64,000 nt of DNA, from the NCBI RefSeq assembly GCF_021654455.1, contig NZ_AP024276.1, positions 1,240,001-1,304,000 of the forward strand. The letters are read 5' to 3'. Position numbers and translations under genes: made by a program. The notes under the pieces were generated by a model that saw only the letters and a list, made by a program, of their open reading frames with translations, was not told where the DNA came from and did no database searches. This document shows, in pieces, positions 21,788 through 31,635 of the stretch; the first letter of the stretch is position 1; every line of letters starts with the position of its first letter. Source of the DNA: Streptococcus parasuis (lineage in GTDB: Bacteria > Bacillota > Bacilli > Lactobacillales > Streptococcaceae).

Positions 21788-24700
21788 AATTTCTCCACAT
21801 CCTTCAATTTGACAGATACAATCTTTGATACGCCAGATTCCTGCATGGTTACCCCATAAATGGCATCCGCTGCAGCCATTGTGCCCTTTCGGTGTGTCAC
21901 AACAATAAACTGACTTTCTTTATCAAAGCGATTGAGATAGTCTCCGAAGCGTTTGACATTGGCCTCATCCAAGGCAGCCTCCACCTCGTCCAGTATCACA
22001 AACGGAATGGTCTTCACTCGGATAATGGAAAATAGCAGAGCGAGGGCCGAAAGAGCCTTTTCGCCACCGGACATGAGGTTGAGCGATTGGATTTTCTTAC
22101 CCGGAGGCTGAACAGATATTTCAACACCTGCAGTCAAAATATCATTCTCTGTCAAAATCAAATCAGCTGAACCACCGCCAAACATTTGTTTGAAAGTTTG
22201 CTTGAAACTTTCACGAATAGCTTCAAATGTGACTTTAAAGCGTTCTTTCACCTCATCATCCATCTCATGAATGGTATCAAGAAGAAGATCACGCGCTGAC
22301 AAAATATCCATCCGTTGCTCATTGAGGAAGGTTAGACGATTATTGACTTCGTCATACTGCTCAATAGCATCCAAATTGACTGGGCCCAAAGATCGAATGG
22401 CTCTTTCCAAGTTCTTAAGATTTTGTTCGGCACTAGCAAGGTTTTCAACTGCCTTGGCCTGAGACTGGGCGGCTTCAAAACTTAATTTAAAATGCTCGGT
22501 CAAATTACCAAGTAAAGTCCGTAATGTATCGCCCGCTTGCTCACAATCCGCCTCTAACTTAGCCTGCTTACGAATCAAATCATCATTCTTAGTCCGAGCT
22601 TGTTGCAATCTTTCTTCCAAGTCTTCAAACTGCCCATCAATATCTTCCAATTCAAACTTTAAGCGAATTAGTATCTGATTGGTCTGGTTTTGCTTATCAG
22701 ATGCCGCCTGCAACTGCTCTTCCAGTATCTCTATAGTCGTATCTTCTAAAGCCACTACTTTCTGATTGATCAAATCTTCAAGGATAGCAATATCCTTTTC
22801 GGTAGTTGCTTTTTCTTCTTGCAAACGTCTCAGATCTGTCTGTTCAAAACGCAGTTGACTGGTCGCTTCAGCCTGTACCAAAGTTAGTTGCCCCTTCTGA
22901 GTCTGTAGTTTCTGCAAGCTTTCTTGAATACTATCGCGATTATCACGAACTTGATTGATTTGTTGATCCAAGGCTTGTTTTTTCTCATTCAAGGCTTGGA
23001 CGTTCGCTTCTTCCTTAGTAGCTTCTTCTTCTAGCTCAGTCAAAATGGTCGGACTAACCTGACTCATTTGCAGGTCATATTGAGCTGATAGCTGAGCCAG
23101 TCTATTTTCTGCCTGTTCCTGATGAATCCTTGCGCTCTGCTGGTTCAATCTAGCTTCTTCCCCCTCAGCCTTAATCGTTTCCAAGGCTTCTCTGGTCTGG
23201 TCTAAGCTAGTTTTCTTAGCTGCAACCAAGCTTTCTTGCTCCTGCAACTGGCTGGACAGCTCTGCTATTTCTCCTAAAAGAGCATCGAGTTCTGGTTTGA
23301 TAAAGGTCGTGCTGTTATTTCGATTGCTACCACCAGCAAAGGCTCCACCAGGACGGATTTCCGCTCCATCCATGGTCACCATACGCACTTGAAACTTGGT
23401 TGCCCGCGCTGCCTGATTGGCATGGTCAATGGTATCAAAAATCGCGATAGTGCCTAGCAAATTTTGGAAAATCGCATCTAAATTTGGCTGATAAGTCACC
23501 AAATCACTCGCTAAACCCAAAAATCCATCGGAAGATTCTAGTAAAGAGATTTGCTGTCCAGAAAGCTGTCGTGGCTTGATCGTTGTCAGAGGTAAGAAGG
23601 TTGCCCGTCCTTGCCGTTTTTCTTTCAAAAATGTGATAGCACGTTTAGCAGTCGTTTCATCTTCAACAATGACGTTTTGACTAGCACCACCAAGAGCAAT
23701 TTCCAAAGCCGTTTGGTAACGAGTATCAAAGGTCAATTGTTCACTGACTGCTCCAATAATTCCTCCTAAGCTAGGTGCCTCCTGTAAGACAGCCTTAACC
23801 CCCGCGTAAAAATTGGAGTGATTTTTCAAAATAGCTTCCAAACTAGACTGGCGAGCCTGTTTGCCTTTCAACAGATCCAACAAATCAAACAAACGACCTT
23901 GTTCAGACTGATAAGTAGCCTGAACTTGATCCAATTCTGATTTTTTGGTCTGATAGCGCTCAAGTAGCTGGCGTAACACGTGATCAGCTTCTTCTAAACT
24001 TTTCCGACTCTTTTCAAGTTCTTCTTGAGCTGTTTGTTTTTCCGTCTGCAGGCGTGCCAAGTCTTCAGATTTACTCTCAGAAAGACTGATTTGATTGGCA
24101 ATATCCTGCTGAATCTTGGTCAGACGGTTTGAAGCTTCTGCCTCTTCTTGCATCAGAGCCACGTACTGTTCACGCAGATGGTCTAAAACTTGATCAGGAT
24201 CTTCTGAAAAGTAGGAAATTTCTTTGTCTACCGCAGCAATATCTTCTTTCAAACTAGACAATGAATTCTCTAATTGCTCAAGAACACCCTGCTTTTGTTT
24301 AATTTGTTCTTCCAACTGCTCTCGTCGATTCAACAAGTTTTCCAAACGCGCCTGCGCTTCTTGACGACTTGATTCGTTTTGACTAGATTCCAGTTTATGG
24401 ACCTCAATTTTTCGCTCCAAATCACTGATTAACTTGGTCACATCCAATAAAACAGCCTGTTCGCGGTCCAATTGTACTGACAAGCGGTGGCGCTTCTCTT
24501 TTAAAGATTGGTTTTCTTGCTCTAGCTCTGAACGCTGTTTGTAGTAACTAGTCAATTCAGTTTTGACAGATTCTAGTTCGGCTTCTTTTTCCGATAACTT
24601 TTCCTTACCAAGCGACAACTGAGCCACCAAAACATCTAAGTATAATTCCTTACGTTGACCATCTAATTCTAGAAATTTCTTAGCAGTTTGTGCCTGTTTC

Positions 24701-25317
24701 TCCAATGGCTTGACCTGATTATCCAATTCGTAGATAATATCGTCCAAGCGATCCAAATTTCCTTGGGCTTGAGCCAGCTTACTTTCTGTTTCCTTTTTAC
24801 GAGTTTTATATTTTAAAACACCTGCAGCCTCTTCAAAAATTGCACGGCGTTCCTCAGGTTTGGAATTGAAAATTGCTTCAACCCGCCCTTGTGAAATGAT
24901 AGAAAATGAATCTCTTCCTAAGCCCGTATCCATGAAAAGATCATGAATATCTCGCAGACGAACCTTTTGCCCATCAATCAAGTACTCACTATCACCAGAA
25001 CGATAAATATGACGCTCGACTTTAATTTCCTTGTTTTTATTTGCAATAAAGCCTGAGCTATTATCTAGGGTTACCACGACAGAAGCAAAATTGAGTGGCT
25101 TACGATTTTCCGTTCCTGCAAAGATAACATCAGGCATCTTGCCTCCACGTAGGCTTTTAGCAGACGACTCGCCCAAGGCCCAACGCAGACTTTCAGTGAT
25201 ATTGGACTTTCCAGAACCATTTGGTCCTACAACAGCCGTCACTCCACGGTCAAAGACGACTTTGGTCTTATCCGCAAAGGACTTAAAGCCCTGCATTTCA
25301 ATCGATTTAAGATACAT
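21784..25317 (-). CDS. smc: Chromosome segregation protein SMC
   Basis: The 1177-residue condensin ATPase organises and segregates the chromosome with ScpA and ScpB. The N-terminal Walker A GPNGSGKSNITESLRW is near residue 32. Two long coiled coils flank a hinge at about residues 500-680 (ALGGASQNVIVEDE, GGAFAGGSNRN). The C-terminal head has the signature LNLMSGGEKALSALALLF and the Walker B motif VILDEVEAALDEANV. It begins two bases after the rnc stop. It is full length and intact. Confidence 0.98.
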   Translation of the reverse strand: MYLKSIEMQGFKSFADKTKVVFDRGVTAVVGPNGSGKSNITESLRWALGESSAKSLRGGKMPDVIFAGTENRKPLNFASVVVTLDNSSGFIANKNKEIKVERHIYRSGDSEYLIDGQKVRLRDIHDLFMDTGLGRDSFSIISQGRVEAIFNSKPEERRAIFEEAAGVLKYKTRKKETESKLAQAQGNLDRLDDIIYELDNQVKPLEKQAQTAKKFLELDGQRKELYLDVLVAQLSLGKEKLSEKEAELESVKTELTSYYKQRSELEQENQSLKEKRHRLSVQLDREQAVLLDVTKLISDLERKIEVHKLESSQNESSRQEAQARLENLLNRREQLEEQIKQKQGVLEQLENSLSSLKEDIAAVDKEISYFSEDPDQVLDHLREQYVALMQEEAEASNRLTKIQQDIANQISLSESKSEDLARLQTEKQTAQEELEKSRKSLEEADHVLRQLLERYQTKKSELDQVQATYQSEQGRLFDLLDLLKGKQARQSSLEAILKNHSNFYAGVKAVLQEAPSLGGIIGAVSEQLTFDTRYQTALEIALGGASQNVIVEDETTAKRAITFLKEKRQGRATFLPLTTIKPRQLSGQQISLLESSDGFLGLASDLVTYQPNLDAIFQNLLGTIAIFDTIDHANQAARATKFQVRMVTMDGAEIRPGGAFAGGSNRNNSTTFIKPELDALLGEIAELSSQLQEQESLVAAKKTSLDQTREALETIKAEGEEARLNQQSARIHQEQAENRLAQLSAQYDLQMSQVSPTILTELEEEATKEEANVQALNEKKQALDQQINQVRDNRDSIQESLQKLQTQKGQLTLVQAEATSQLRFEQTDLRRLQEEKATTEKDIAILEDLINQKVVALEDTTIEILEEQLQAASDKQNQTNQILIRLKFELEDIDGQFEDLEERLQQARTKNDDLIRKQAKLEADCEQAGDTLRTLLGNLTEHFKLSFEAAQSQAKAVENLASAEQNLKNLERAIRSLGPVNLDAIEQYDEVNNRLTFLNEQRMDILSARDLLLDTIHEMDDEVKERFKVTFEAIRESFKQTFKQMFGGGSADLILTENDILTAGVEISVQPPGKKIQSLNLMSGGEKALSALALLFSIIRVKTIPFVILDEVEAALDEANVKRFGDYLNRFDKESQFIVVTHRKGTMAAADAIYGVTMQESGVSKIVSVKLKDVEKL

Positions 25318-25319
25318 AC

Positions 25320-26006
25320 TTATCCTCTAGCCTCCACAGCATTTTTTGCGGCGGCTTGTTCAGCTAATTTCTTAGAGCGACCACGACCACGGCCAATCAC
25401 ACGCTGATCCGCAGACACTTCCACTTCAAAAGTCTTATCGTGTGCTGGACCAGTTTCCGCTACAACCTGGTAAGAAATGACAATTTCCCCATTAACCTGT
25501 AGGATTTCCTGTAAGGCTGTTTTATAGTCCGTTACCCTTTCAAAGTTCCCCTCTTCCAGACGAGGAATCATGACTTGATGGATGAACTCCTCTACGGTCT
25601 TTTCTCCCTTGTCCAATAGCAGAGCTCCTAAAAAAGCCTCGAAAGCATCTCCTAAAATGGTATCACGATTCCGTCCTCCGGACTTTTCTTCCCCTTTCCC
25701 AAGGCGAAGAAACCGATCAAAGCCACAGGCTCGAGAAAAACCAGCCAATGACTCCTCACGAACAAAGGTAGAACGCAATTTAGACATTTCTCCTTCAGGC
25801 TTATTGGGATACTTCTGGTAGAGGTATTTAGAAATCATCAACTGGAGTACAGCGTCTCCTAAAAATTCCAAGCGCTCATTATGTGAAATTTTTAGAAGGC
25901 GATGCTCATTAGCGTAGGAAGTATGGGTAAAAGCCGTTTCTAATAAATTCAAATCTGAAAAATTAATCCCAAAATCAGTCAATAATTTTGCATGTAAATC
26001 TTTCAT
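25320..26006 (-). CDS. rnc: Ribonuclease III
   Basis: The 228-residue double-strand-specific endonuclease processes rRNA precursors and structured mRNAs. The signature [20 protein letters not shown] near residue 40 carries the catalytic acids. A second acidic site is in [20 protein letters not shown] near residue 115. The double-stranded RNA-binding domain occupies the last 75 residues and ends in a Lys/Arg-rich helix. It is the first gene of the rnc-smc-HAD-HAD-ftsY operon. Confidence 0.98.
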   Translation of the reverse strand: MKDLHAKLLTDFGINFSDLNLLETAFTHTSYANEHRLLKISHNERLEFLGDAVLQLMISKYLYQKYPNKPEGEMSKLRSTFVREESLAGFSRACGFDRFLRLGKGEEKSGGRNRDTILGDAFEAFLGALLLDKGEKTVEEFIHQVMIPRLEEGNFERVTDYKTALQEILQVNGEIVISYQVVAETGPAHDKTFEVEVSADQRVIGRGRGRSKKLAEQAAAKNAVEARG

Positions 26007-26076
26007 CTATTTGCTCCTTTCTATACAAACTCAAAGCAATTGATAAACAGGAGATTTTTTCACCCTCCGTCCCAAT

Positions 26077-26085
26077 ATTATACCA
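26077..26085 (-). promoter_or_regulatory. Extended -10 promoter of rnc
   Basis: On the minus strand TGGTATAAT is an extended -10 about 70 bases before the rnc start. No convincing -35 is seen. Confidence 0.6.
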
Positions 26086-26213
26086 TATTTTCGACCACTC
26101 TTCCTATCTCAGCCTCATTTCCTACTAAGCTATAGACCAGCTATAGATATTTGAATTAGCTTAGATACAACGTCACGCTTCATACGTACGGCGTGTTTTA
26201 CTCAGACTTTTCC

Positions 26214-26242
26214 TTGACAAGCGAAGCACAGTTTGTTATAGT
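26214..26242 (+). promoter_or_regulatory. Promoter of the DUF1846 gene leader
   Basis: TTGACA (26214-26219), 17 bases, TATAGT (26237-26242): a near-consensus vegetative promoter. Upstream are direct repeats of AGCTATAGA (about 26138 and 26149) and the inverted octamers CTAAGCTA/TAGCTTAG, which may be a regulator site. Confidence 0.85.
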
Positions 26243-26253
26243 ATTGTTCGGGC

Positions 26254-26309
26254 ACCTCTTTTAAGAGGTCGGAGAAAAAGCTCCCTAGTTTTAGGGAGCT
26301 ATTTTTTGT
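26254..26309 (+). promoter_or_regulatory. Attenuator-like leader with an intrinsic terminator
   Basis: Between the promoter and the DUF1846 gene lie two hairpins. The first is ACCTCTT/AAGAGGT (26254-26269). The second is a perfect terminator, AGCTCCCTA/TAGGGAGCT (26279-26300), followed by a T-rich tail. GGAG at about 26271 could instead pair with CTCC of the terminator arm, giving a competing fold. The short RNA would be about 60 nt. It could be an attenuator, a stand-alone small RNA or both. Confidence 0.65.
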
Positions 26310-26348
26310 TTTTCCCAGAGATTAATACACATTTGGAGGACTTATTGG

Positions 26349-27836
26349 ATGAAGAAAATCGCATTTGATTCAAATAAGTATTTGAATTTACAACGTGATC
26401 ATATTTTAGAGCGCATAGCTCAGTTTGAAGGCAAATTGTATATGGAATTTGGTGGGAAAATGTTGGAAGATTTCCATGCAGCCCGTGTACTTCCTGGCTA
26501 TGAACCTGATAATAAAATCAAACTTCTCCAAGAGTTAAAAGATCAAGTAGAAATCGTCATCGCCATCAATGCAAGCAACATCGAACATTCTAAGGCACGT
26601 GGCGACTTGGGTATTTCTTATGACCAAGAAGTCTTCCGCTTGATTGATACCTTCAATGATATTGATATTTATGTTGGTTCTGTCGTCATTACCCAATACC
26701 GTAACCAACCAGCCGCAGATGCCTTCCGCAAACAGTTGGAAAAATATGGTATCAAGTCCTATCTCCACTACCCAATCAAGGGCTATCCTTCTGACATTGA
26801 CCACATCATCTCACAAGAGGGGATGGGCAAAAATGACTACATCGAAACTAGTCGCAATCTCGTCGTTGTCACCGCACCTGGACCTGGTTCAGGTAAATTG
26901 GCGACTTGTATCTCCCAACTTTACCACGACCAACTGCATGGCGTTACATCAGGCTATGCTAAGTTTGAAACCTTCCCAGTGTGGAACTTACCACTTCACC
27001 ATCCGGTAAACTTAGCCTATGAAGCAGCAACTGCCGACCTGGACGACCTCAACATGATTGATCCTTTCCACCTTCAAACTTATGGCAAAACTGCGGTCAA
27101 CTACAACCGTGACATCGAAGTCTTCCCTGTCCTCAACCGTACCTTTGAACGTATTTTGAGTAAATCACCATACGCATCTCCGACAGATATGGGTGTCAAC
27201 ATGGTAGGTTATTCCATCATCAATGAAGAAGCTGCAATCGAAGCATCTAAGCAAGAAATTATCCGCCGCTACTACCAGACCTTGGTTGATTTCAAGGCAG
27301 AGCGGGTTAGCGAGCAGGCCGTGAAGAAAATCGAACTCCTCATGAATGAAGTCGGTGTGACACCAGCAGATCGAAAGGTTGTTATCGCTGCGCGCGAAAA
27401 AGCAGAGCTGACAACTAGCCCAGCCCTTGCTATTCAGTTGCCTACTGGAGAGATTGTAACAGGTAAAACATCCGACCTCCTTAAACCAACTGCATCTGTC
27501 CTCTTAAACGCCATCAAACAAATTGCGGCAATTGAAGATGAAACCCTCTTAATCGAACCAACCTACATACGCCCAATCCAGCAATTGAAAACAGATTACC
27601 TCGATAAAACCAATACAAGACTGGATGCCAGCGAAATACTCAACGCATTGGCGATTACCGCACAAGATAGCCCAATTGCAGCAAGTGCCATGAAAGAATT
27701 GGGCCAATTAAATGGTAGCGAAGCCCACTCAACCGTTATCCTGTCAGATGAAGACAAGAGTGTCCTTCGTAAGCTTGGAATCAATTTAACATTTGATCCA
27801 ATTTACCAACACAATAAATTTTATCAAGCAAAATAA
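26349..27836 (+). CDS. DUF1846 domain protein
   Basis: A 495-residue cytosolic protein of the DUF1846 family (PF08903), conserved in streptococci and other Firmicutes and of unknown function. The sequence starts [20 protein letters not shown] and has a conserved [19 protein letters not shown] segment near residue 175, reminiscent of a nucleotide-binding loop. [15 protein letters not shown] follows near residue 280. It has a GGAGG ribosome site. It is transcribed alone behind the leader terminator at 26279-26307 and ends at a bidirectional terminator shared with gapN. Confidence 0.92.
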   Translation: MKKIAFDSNKYLNLQRDHILERIAQFEGKLYMEFGGKMLEDFHAARVLPGYEPDNKIKLLQELKDQVEIVIAINASNIEHSKARGDLGISYDQEVFRLIDTFNDIDIYVGSVVITQYRNQPAADAFRKQLEKYGIKSYLHYPIKGYPSDIDHIISQEGMGKNDYIETSRNLVVVTAPGPGSGKLATCISQLYHDQLHGVTSGYAKFETFPVWNLPLHHPVNLAYEAATADLDDLNMIDPFHLQTYGKTAVNYNRDIEVFPVLNRTFERILSKSPYASPTDMGVNMVGYSIINEEAAIEASKQEIIRRYYQTLVDFKAERVSEQAVKKIELLMNEVGVTPADRKVVIAAREKAELTTSPALAIQLPTGEIVTGKTSDLLKPTASVLLNAIKQIAAIEDETLLIEPTYIRPIQQLKTDYLDKTNTRLDASEILNALAITAQDSPIAASAMKELGQLNGSEAHSTVILSDEDKSVLRKLGINLTFDPIYQHNKFYQAK

Positions 27837-27837
27837 C

Positions 27838-27878
27838 CGAAAAAAGGAAGTATCCATTAATTGGAAACTTCCTTTTTC
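27838..27878. terminator. Bidirectional terminator between the DUF1846 gene and gapN
   Basis: Arms AAAAAGGAAGT-TCC and GGA-ACTTCCTTTTT surround a short loop, with A- and T-runs outside. It serves both convergent genes. Confidence 0.88.
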
Positions 27879-29303
27879 TTATTGTATATCAAACACAACA
27901 GATTTTACCTTAGTCATGGCTTCAATACTATATTTAATACCTTGGACTCCCGCACCAGAGCCTTTAATCCCTAGGAATGGGAAATTATCGGGCCCACGTT
28001 GCGTTTTAGCATTAATATGCACAGTACCGACCTCCAATTTTGAAGCAAATTCAAAGGCTAATGGGTAGTTTTTCGTAAATATAGATGACTGCAAACCATA
28101 TTCTGATTGATTACATAACTCAAGTGCTTCTTCAATAGATGATACGCGAATAATTGGAAGCACAGGACCGAACGGCTCTTCCCAAGCAATGTCCATCTCA
28201 GGAGTGACCTGATCCAACAAGGTTGGCCAAATTAGATTTTTCTCACGTTTGTAGGGAGTTAACTCCACTGCCCCTTTTGCTTGTGCATCCTGTACCAAAC
28301 CTTCGATAAAGACAGCAGACTGTTCATCAATGACAGGCGTAATATCCTTATTTTCAAATGGATCCCCTACCGTTAATTTTTCAACTTCAGCCTGAAGCTT
28401 CTCAGCCAATTTGTCTGCAACTTCATTTACAACTAATACTCGCTTAATAGCAGTACAACGTTGACCAGAATAACTAAAGGCCCCACTAACGATTTCCTTC
28501 GCTGCATGATCCAAATCCGCATCGCTTAAGACAACAGCTGCATCCTTACCACCCAACTCAAGCATAATTGGACGAATACCAGCTAATTTCCCAACTTTTT
28601 GACCAATTGGTGTCGAACCTGTGAAATTGATAAAATTCACTTCAGGATGTTCAATAATATAGTCACCAATTTCTGATCCACGACCTGTTATTGTATTGAA
28701 AACACCAGCTGGAATACCTGCATCAGCAAAAGCTTGAGCCAAAAGCAAGCCCGAAATCGATCCTTGTGTTGGTGGTTTAAACATCACTACGTTCCCACCG
28801 ATAAGCGCCGGAGCAATTTTAGAGGCTGACAAGTTGACAGGATAATTATATGGTGCAATAGCTAGGACAACACCAACAGGCTCACGACGAATCAAGGATA
28901 TTTTTGATTTTGCAGCAGGTTCATACGTTCCCCCTTCTAAAGAGGCACCATAAACACGCAGACCTTCTTCAGCAGCGAAATGAATTAAATGCGCGGAGCG
29001 ATCGACTTCACCAATCGAAGCTTTTATTCCTTTTGCTACCTCTTTTGCAAGAATTTCACCAATACTTTCTTTGCGTTCTTCTAAAATATCCGCAGCTCGG
29101 TGCAAATATTGGGCACGTTCGTATGCAGATAAAGCACGCCAAGCTGGCAAAGCCTTTCTTGCTGCTTCCATAGCTTTGTCGACTTCTTCCTGTGACATGG
29201 CAGGAACATTCCCCAACTCTTCTTGATTAATGGGCGAATAAATGGTTATTTTCTTTTCGGAATCAACCCATTTCCCATCAATATAATTCTGATACTGCTT
29301 CAT
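27879..29303 (-). CDS. gapN: NADP-dependent non-phosphorylating glyceraldehyde-3-phosphate dehydrogenase
   Basis: The 474-residue aldehyde dehydrogenase oxidises glyceraldehyde 3-phosphate directly to 3-phosphoglycerate and makes NADPH, the main cytosolic NADPH route in streptococci. The catalytic cysteine is in SYSGQRCTAIKRV and the general-base glutamate in IMLELGGKDAAV. KPPTQGSISGLLLA and NFTGST are the cofactor contacts. The start is taken at MKQYQNYIDGKW (29303), six bases after AAGGAGG; an upstream in-frame ATG at 29333 is less likely. The gene is monocistronic. Confidence 0.96.
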   Translation of the reverse strand: MKQYQNYIDGKWVDSEKKITIYSPINQEELGNVPAMSQEEVDKAMEAARKALPAWRALSAYERAQYLHRAADILEERKESIGEILAKEVAKGIKASIGEVDRSAHLIHFAAEEGLRVYGASLEGGTYEPAAKSKISLIRREPVGVVLAIAPYNYPVNLSASKIAPALIGGNVVMFKPPTQGSISGLLLAQAFADAGIPAGVFNTITGRGSEIGDYIIEHPEVNFINFTGSTPIGQKVGKLAGIRPIMLELGGKDAAVVLSDADLDHAAKEIVSGAFSYSGQRCTAIKRVLVVNEVADKLAEKLQAEVEKLTVGDPFENKDITPVIDEQSAVFIEGLVQDAQAKGAVELTPYKREKNLIWPTLLDQVTPEMDIAWEEPFGPVLPIIRVSSIEEALELCNQSEYGLQSSIFTKNYPLAFEFASKLEVGTVHINAKTQRGPDNFPFLGIKGSGAGVQGIKYSIEAMTKVKSVVFDIQ

Positions 29304-29331
29304 TTCTTCCCTCCTTCTGGATAATGTGAAC

Positions 29332-29360
29332 ATTGTAACATAGCCAGAAATTATTTACAA
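29332..29360 (-). promoter_or_regulatory. Promoter of gapN
   Basis: The minus strand shows TTGTAA (29360-29355), 17 bases, then TACAAT (29337-29332). The gapN start follows about 29 bases later. Confidence 0.75.
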
Positions 29361-29412
29361 GAATTTTTTGAAAATTTCCAATATTCTTTCGGATTTTGGT
29401 GCAAAAACATAG

Positions 29413-29472
29413 AAAAAAAGAGCCAATAACCATCTGACAACTCCAACAATGTCAGATGATTATTTACTCTTT
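29413..29472 (-). terminator. Terminator after ptsI
   Basis: Long inverted repeat: core CATCTGACA/TGTCAGATG (29431-29439 and 29450-29458), extended by AATAA/TTATT and AGAG/CTCT, ending in a T-run on the minus strand after ptsI. Confidence 0.9.
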
Positions 29473-29478
29473 TAATGA

Positions 29479-31212
29479 TTATTCGAAATCAACATACTCT
29501 TTTTGAAGTTCAAGAACTTCTTCTGCCGTTGCACATTCTGTCAAAGCACGGTGAGCATATTCTTCCATTTTAGCTGTGTCAAGTTTCTTCATAAGGCTAC
29601 GTGTACGAAGTACAGAAGTTGCGCTCATAGAGAATTCATCCAAGCCCATACCTACAAGAAGCGGAACAGCTTGTTGGTCACCAGCCATCTCACCACACAT
29701 ACCAGCCCATTTACCTTCTGCATGAGCAGCTTTGATAACATTATTAATCAAACGAAGGATTGAAGGGTTATATGGTTGATAGAGGTATGAAACTTGCTCG
29801 TTCATACGGTCTGCAGCCATAGTGTATTGGATCAAGTCATTTGTACCAATTGAGAAGAAATCAACTTCTTTAGCAAATTGATCTGCAAGCATTGCAGCAG
29901 CAGGGATTTCAATCATGATACCCACTTGGATATCATCTGCAACTGCTACACCTTCTGCCAACAAGTTTGCTTTTTCTTCTTCAAGAATTGCTTTTGCTGC
30001 ACGGAATTCTGTTAACAAAGCAACCATCGGGAACATGATACGAAGTTTACCATGAACTGATGAACGAAGAAGGGCACGCAACTGAGTACGGAACATTTGG
30101 TTACCAGTCTCAGAGATTGAGATACGAAGAGCACGGAAACCAAGGAATGGGTTCATTTCATGTGGAAGGTCGAAGTAAGGAAGTTCCTTATCACCACCAA
30201 TATCCATTGTGCGAACCACAACTGGCTTACCATTCATACCTTCAAGTACTGCTTTGTAAGCTTCGTATTGCTCATCTTCAGTTGGGAAGTCTTGAGAATC
30301 CATGTACAAGAATTCTGTACGGTAAAGACCAACTGCCTCAGCACCATTATCGTTTACACCTTCTACATCTTTTGGCGTACCGATGTTAGCTGCCAACTCG
30401 AAGTGTTTACCATCTGCTGTCACTGTTTGAGCGTCTTTTAATAAAGCCCATTCAGCTTTTTGCTTAGCATACGCTTCACCAGCTGCTTTGAATTCTGCAA
30501 TGACATCTTCTGTAGGGTTGATAACAACATCGCCTGTGATACCGTTAACAGCGAGGACATCGCCATCTTTAACAATTTCTGTAATGTTGTTAGTACCTAA
30601 TACAGCAGCAATTTCAAGTGTACGAGCCATGATAGCTGAGTGACTTGTACGACCACCAATGTTTGTTACAAAGGCTTTTACAAATTGTTTGTTCAATTGT
30701 GCTGTATCTGAAGGTGTCAAGTCATGTGCAATCACAATCGATTCTTCATCAATCGCTGCAGGGTTAGGTAAACGAACACCAAGCAAATGCGCCAAGACAC
30801 GTTTTGCTACGTCACGGATATCTGCTGCACGTTCTTGCATGTATGGGTTGTCTTCCATACCTTCAAAAATCGCGATGAACATATCTGTAACTTCTTTCAA
30901 ACCAGTTTCAGCATTTGTTTTCTTAGCACGAATCGTTTCTTTGATTTGACCAATCATTTCAGGATCAGAAAGAACCATCAAGTGAGCGTCAAATACTGCT
31001 GCGGCTTCTTCACCAAGGCTAGCTACTGCATTCTCACGAATAACAGAAAGCTCGTTTTGAGATGCTTCTAGAGCAGCATCCAAACGAGCTTCCTCTGCAT
31101 TTGTATCTTCAACTGTAACAGTTTCAAAGGACAAATCTGGTTGAACGAGTAGATATGCCTTAGCAACGGCAACACCATCTGATGCTGCAATTCCTTTAAG
31201 CATTTCTGTCAT
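29479..31212 (-). CDS. ptsI: PTS enzyme I (phosphoenolpyruvate-protein phosphotransferase)
   Basis: The 577-residue enzyme transfers phosphate from phosphoenolpyruvate to HPr, the first step for all PTS sugars. The phosphorylated histidine is in [16 protein letters not shown], near residue 190. The C-terminal PEP-binding barrel has [25 protein letters not shown] and [12 protein letters not shown], with the active cysteine in GMCGEMAGD near residue 500. It follows ptsH by three bases and ends at a strong terminator. Confidence 0.98.
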   Translation of the reverse strand: MTEMLKGIAASDGVAVAKAYLLVQPDLSFETVTVEDTNAEEARLDAALEASQNELSVIRENAVASLGEEAAAVFDAHLMVLSDPEMIGQIKETIRAKKTNAETGLKEVTDMFIAIFEGMEDNPYMQERAADIRDVAKRVLAHLLGVRLPNPAAIDEESIVIAHDLTPSDTAQLNKQFVKAFVTNIGGRTSHSAIMARTLEIAAVLGTNNITEIVKDGDVLAVNGITGDVVINPTEDVIAEFKAAGEAYAKQKAEWALLKDAQTVTADGKHFELAANIGTPKDVEGVNDNGAEAVGLYRTEFLYMDSQDFPTEDEQYEAYKAVLEGMNGKPVVVRTMDIGGDKELPYFDLPHEMNPFLGFRALRISISETGNQMFRTQLRALLRSSVHGKLRIMFPMVALLTEFRAAKAILEEEKANLLAEGVAVADDIQVGIMIEIPAAAMLADQFAKEVDFFSIGTNDLIQYTMAADRMNEQVSYLYQPYNPSILRLINNVIKAAHAEGKWAGMCGEMAGDQQAVPLLVGMGLDEFSMSATSVLRTRSLMKKLDTAKMEEYAHRALTECATAEEVLELQKEYVDFE

Positions 31213-31215
31213 GTT

Positions 31216-31479
31216 TTACGCCAATCCTTCTTTTTCCATTGTTTCAGTGATAGCTGCAATTGCATCGTCAGCATCTGCACCTTCAGCTGAAATAGTTACA
31301 TCAGCGCCTTGACCAACACCAAGACTCATTACACCCATGATTGATTTAAGGTTTACAGATTTGTCTTTGTAGTTCAAAGTGATGTCTGAAGCGAATTTGC
31401 TAGCTGTTTGCACAAGCAAAGTAGCTGGACGTGCGTGGATACCTGTTTCTGCCACAATGTGGAAGTCTTTTGAAGCCAT
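31216..31479 (-). CDS. ptsH: Phosphocarrier protein HPr
   Basis: The 87-residue PTS carrier. His15, phosphorylated by enzyme I, is in [14 protein letters not shown]. Ser46, the HPr kinase site used for CcpA-dependent catabolite control, is in [21 protein letters not shown] precedes the start. It is the first gene of ptsHI, from a near-consensus promoter about 70 bases upstream. Confidence 0.99.
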   Translation of the reverse strand: MASKDFHIVAETGIHARPATLLVQTASKFASDITLNYKDKSVNLKSIMGVMSLGVGQGADVTISAEGADADDAIAAITETMEKEGLA

Positions 31480-31541
31480 AGTTGGTTTCTCCTTTATTTT
31501 TACAATTATTTCGAGTCAATGTGATAACCCTTACAAAGAGC

Positions 31542-31570
31542 ATTATATCATTTTTTGAAATCATTTTCAA
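31542..31570 (-). promoter_or_regulatory. Promoter of ptsHI
   Basis: TTGAAA (31570-31565), 17 bases, TATAAT (31547-31542) on the minus strand. Strong vegetative promoter. Confidence 0.88.
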
Positions 31571-31603
31571 GATTTTTTTATCGTTCTTTCAGTTTTTCAA
31601 GCC

Positions 31604-31630
31604 GAAAAACCCACCGAATGGTGAGTTCCT
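31604..31630 (-). terminator. Terminator after icd
   Basis: The minus strand reads AACTCACC, loop ATTC, GGTGGGTT, then TTT. It follows the icd stop by six bases and precedes the ptsH promoter. Confidence 0.8.
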
Positions 31631-31635
31631 TTCTA

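Noticed and set aside
26165..26250. CiaR-controlled small RNA promoter upstream of the DUF1846 gene
   Set aside because: The TTTAAG-N5-TTTAAG direct repeat expected for CiaR is absent.
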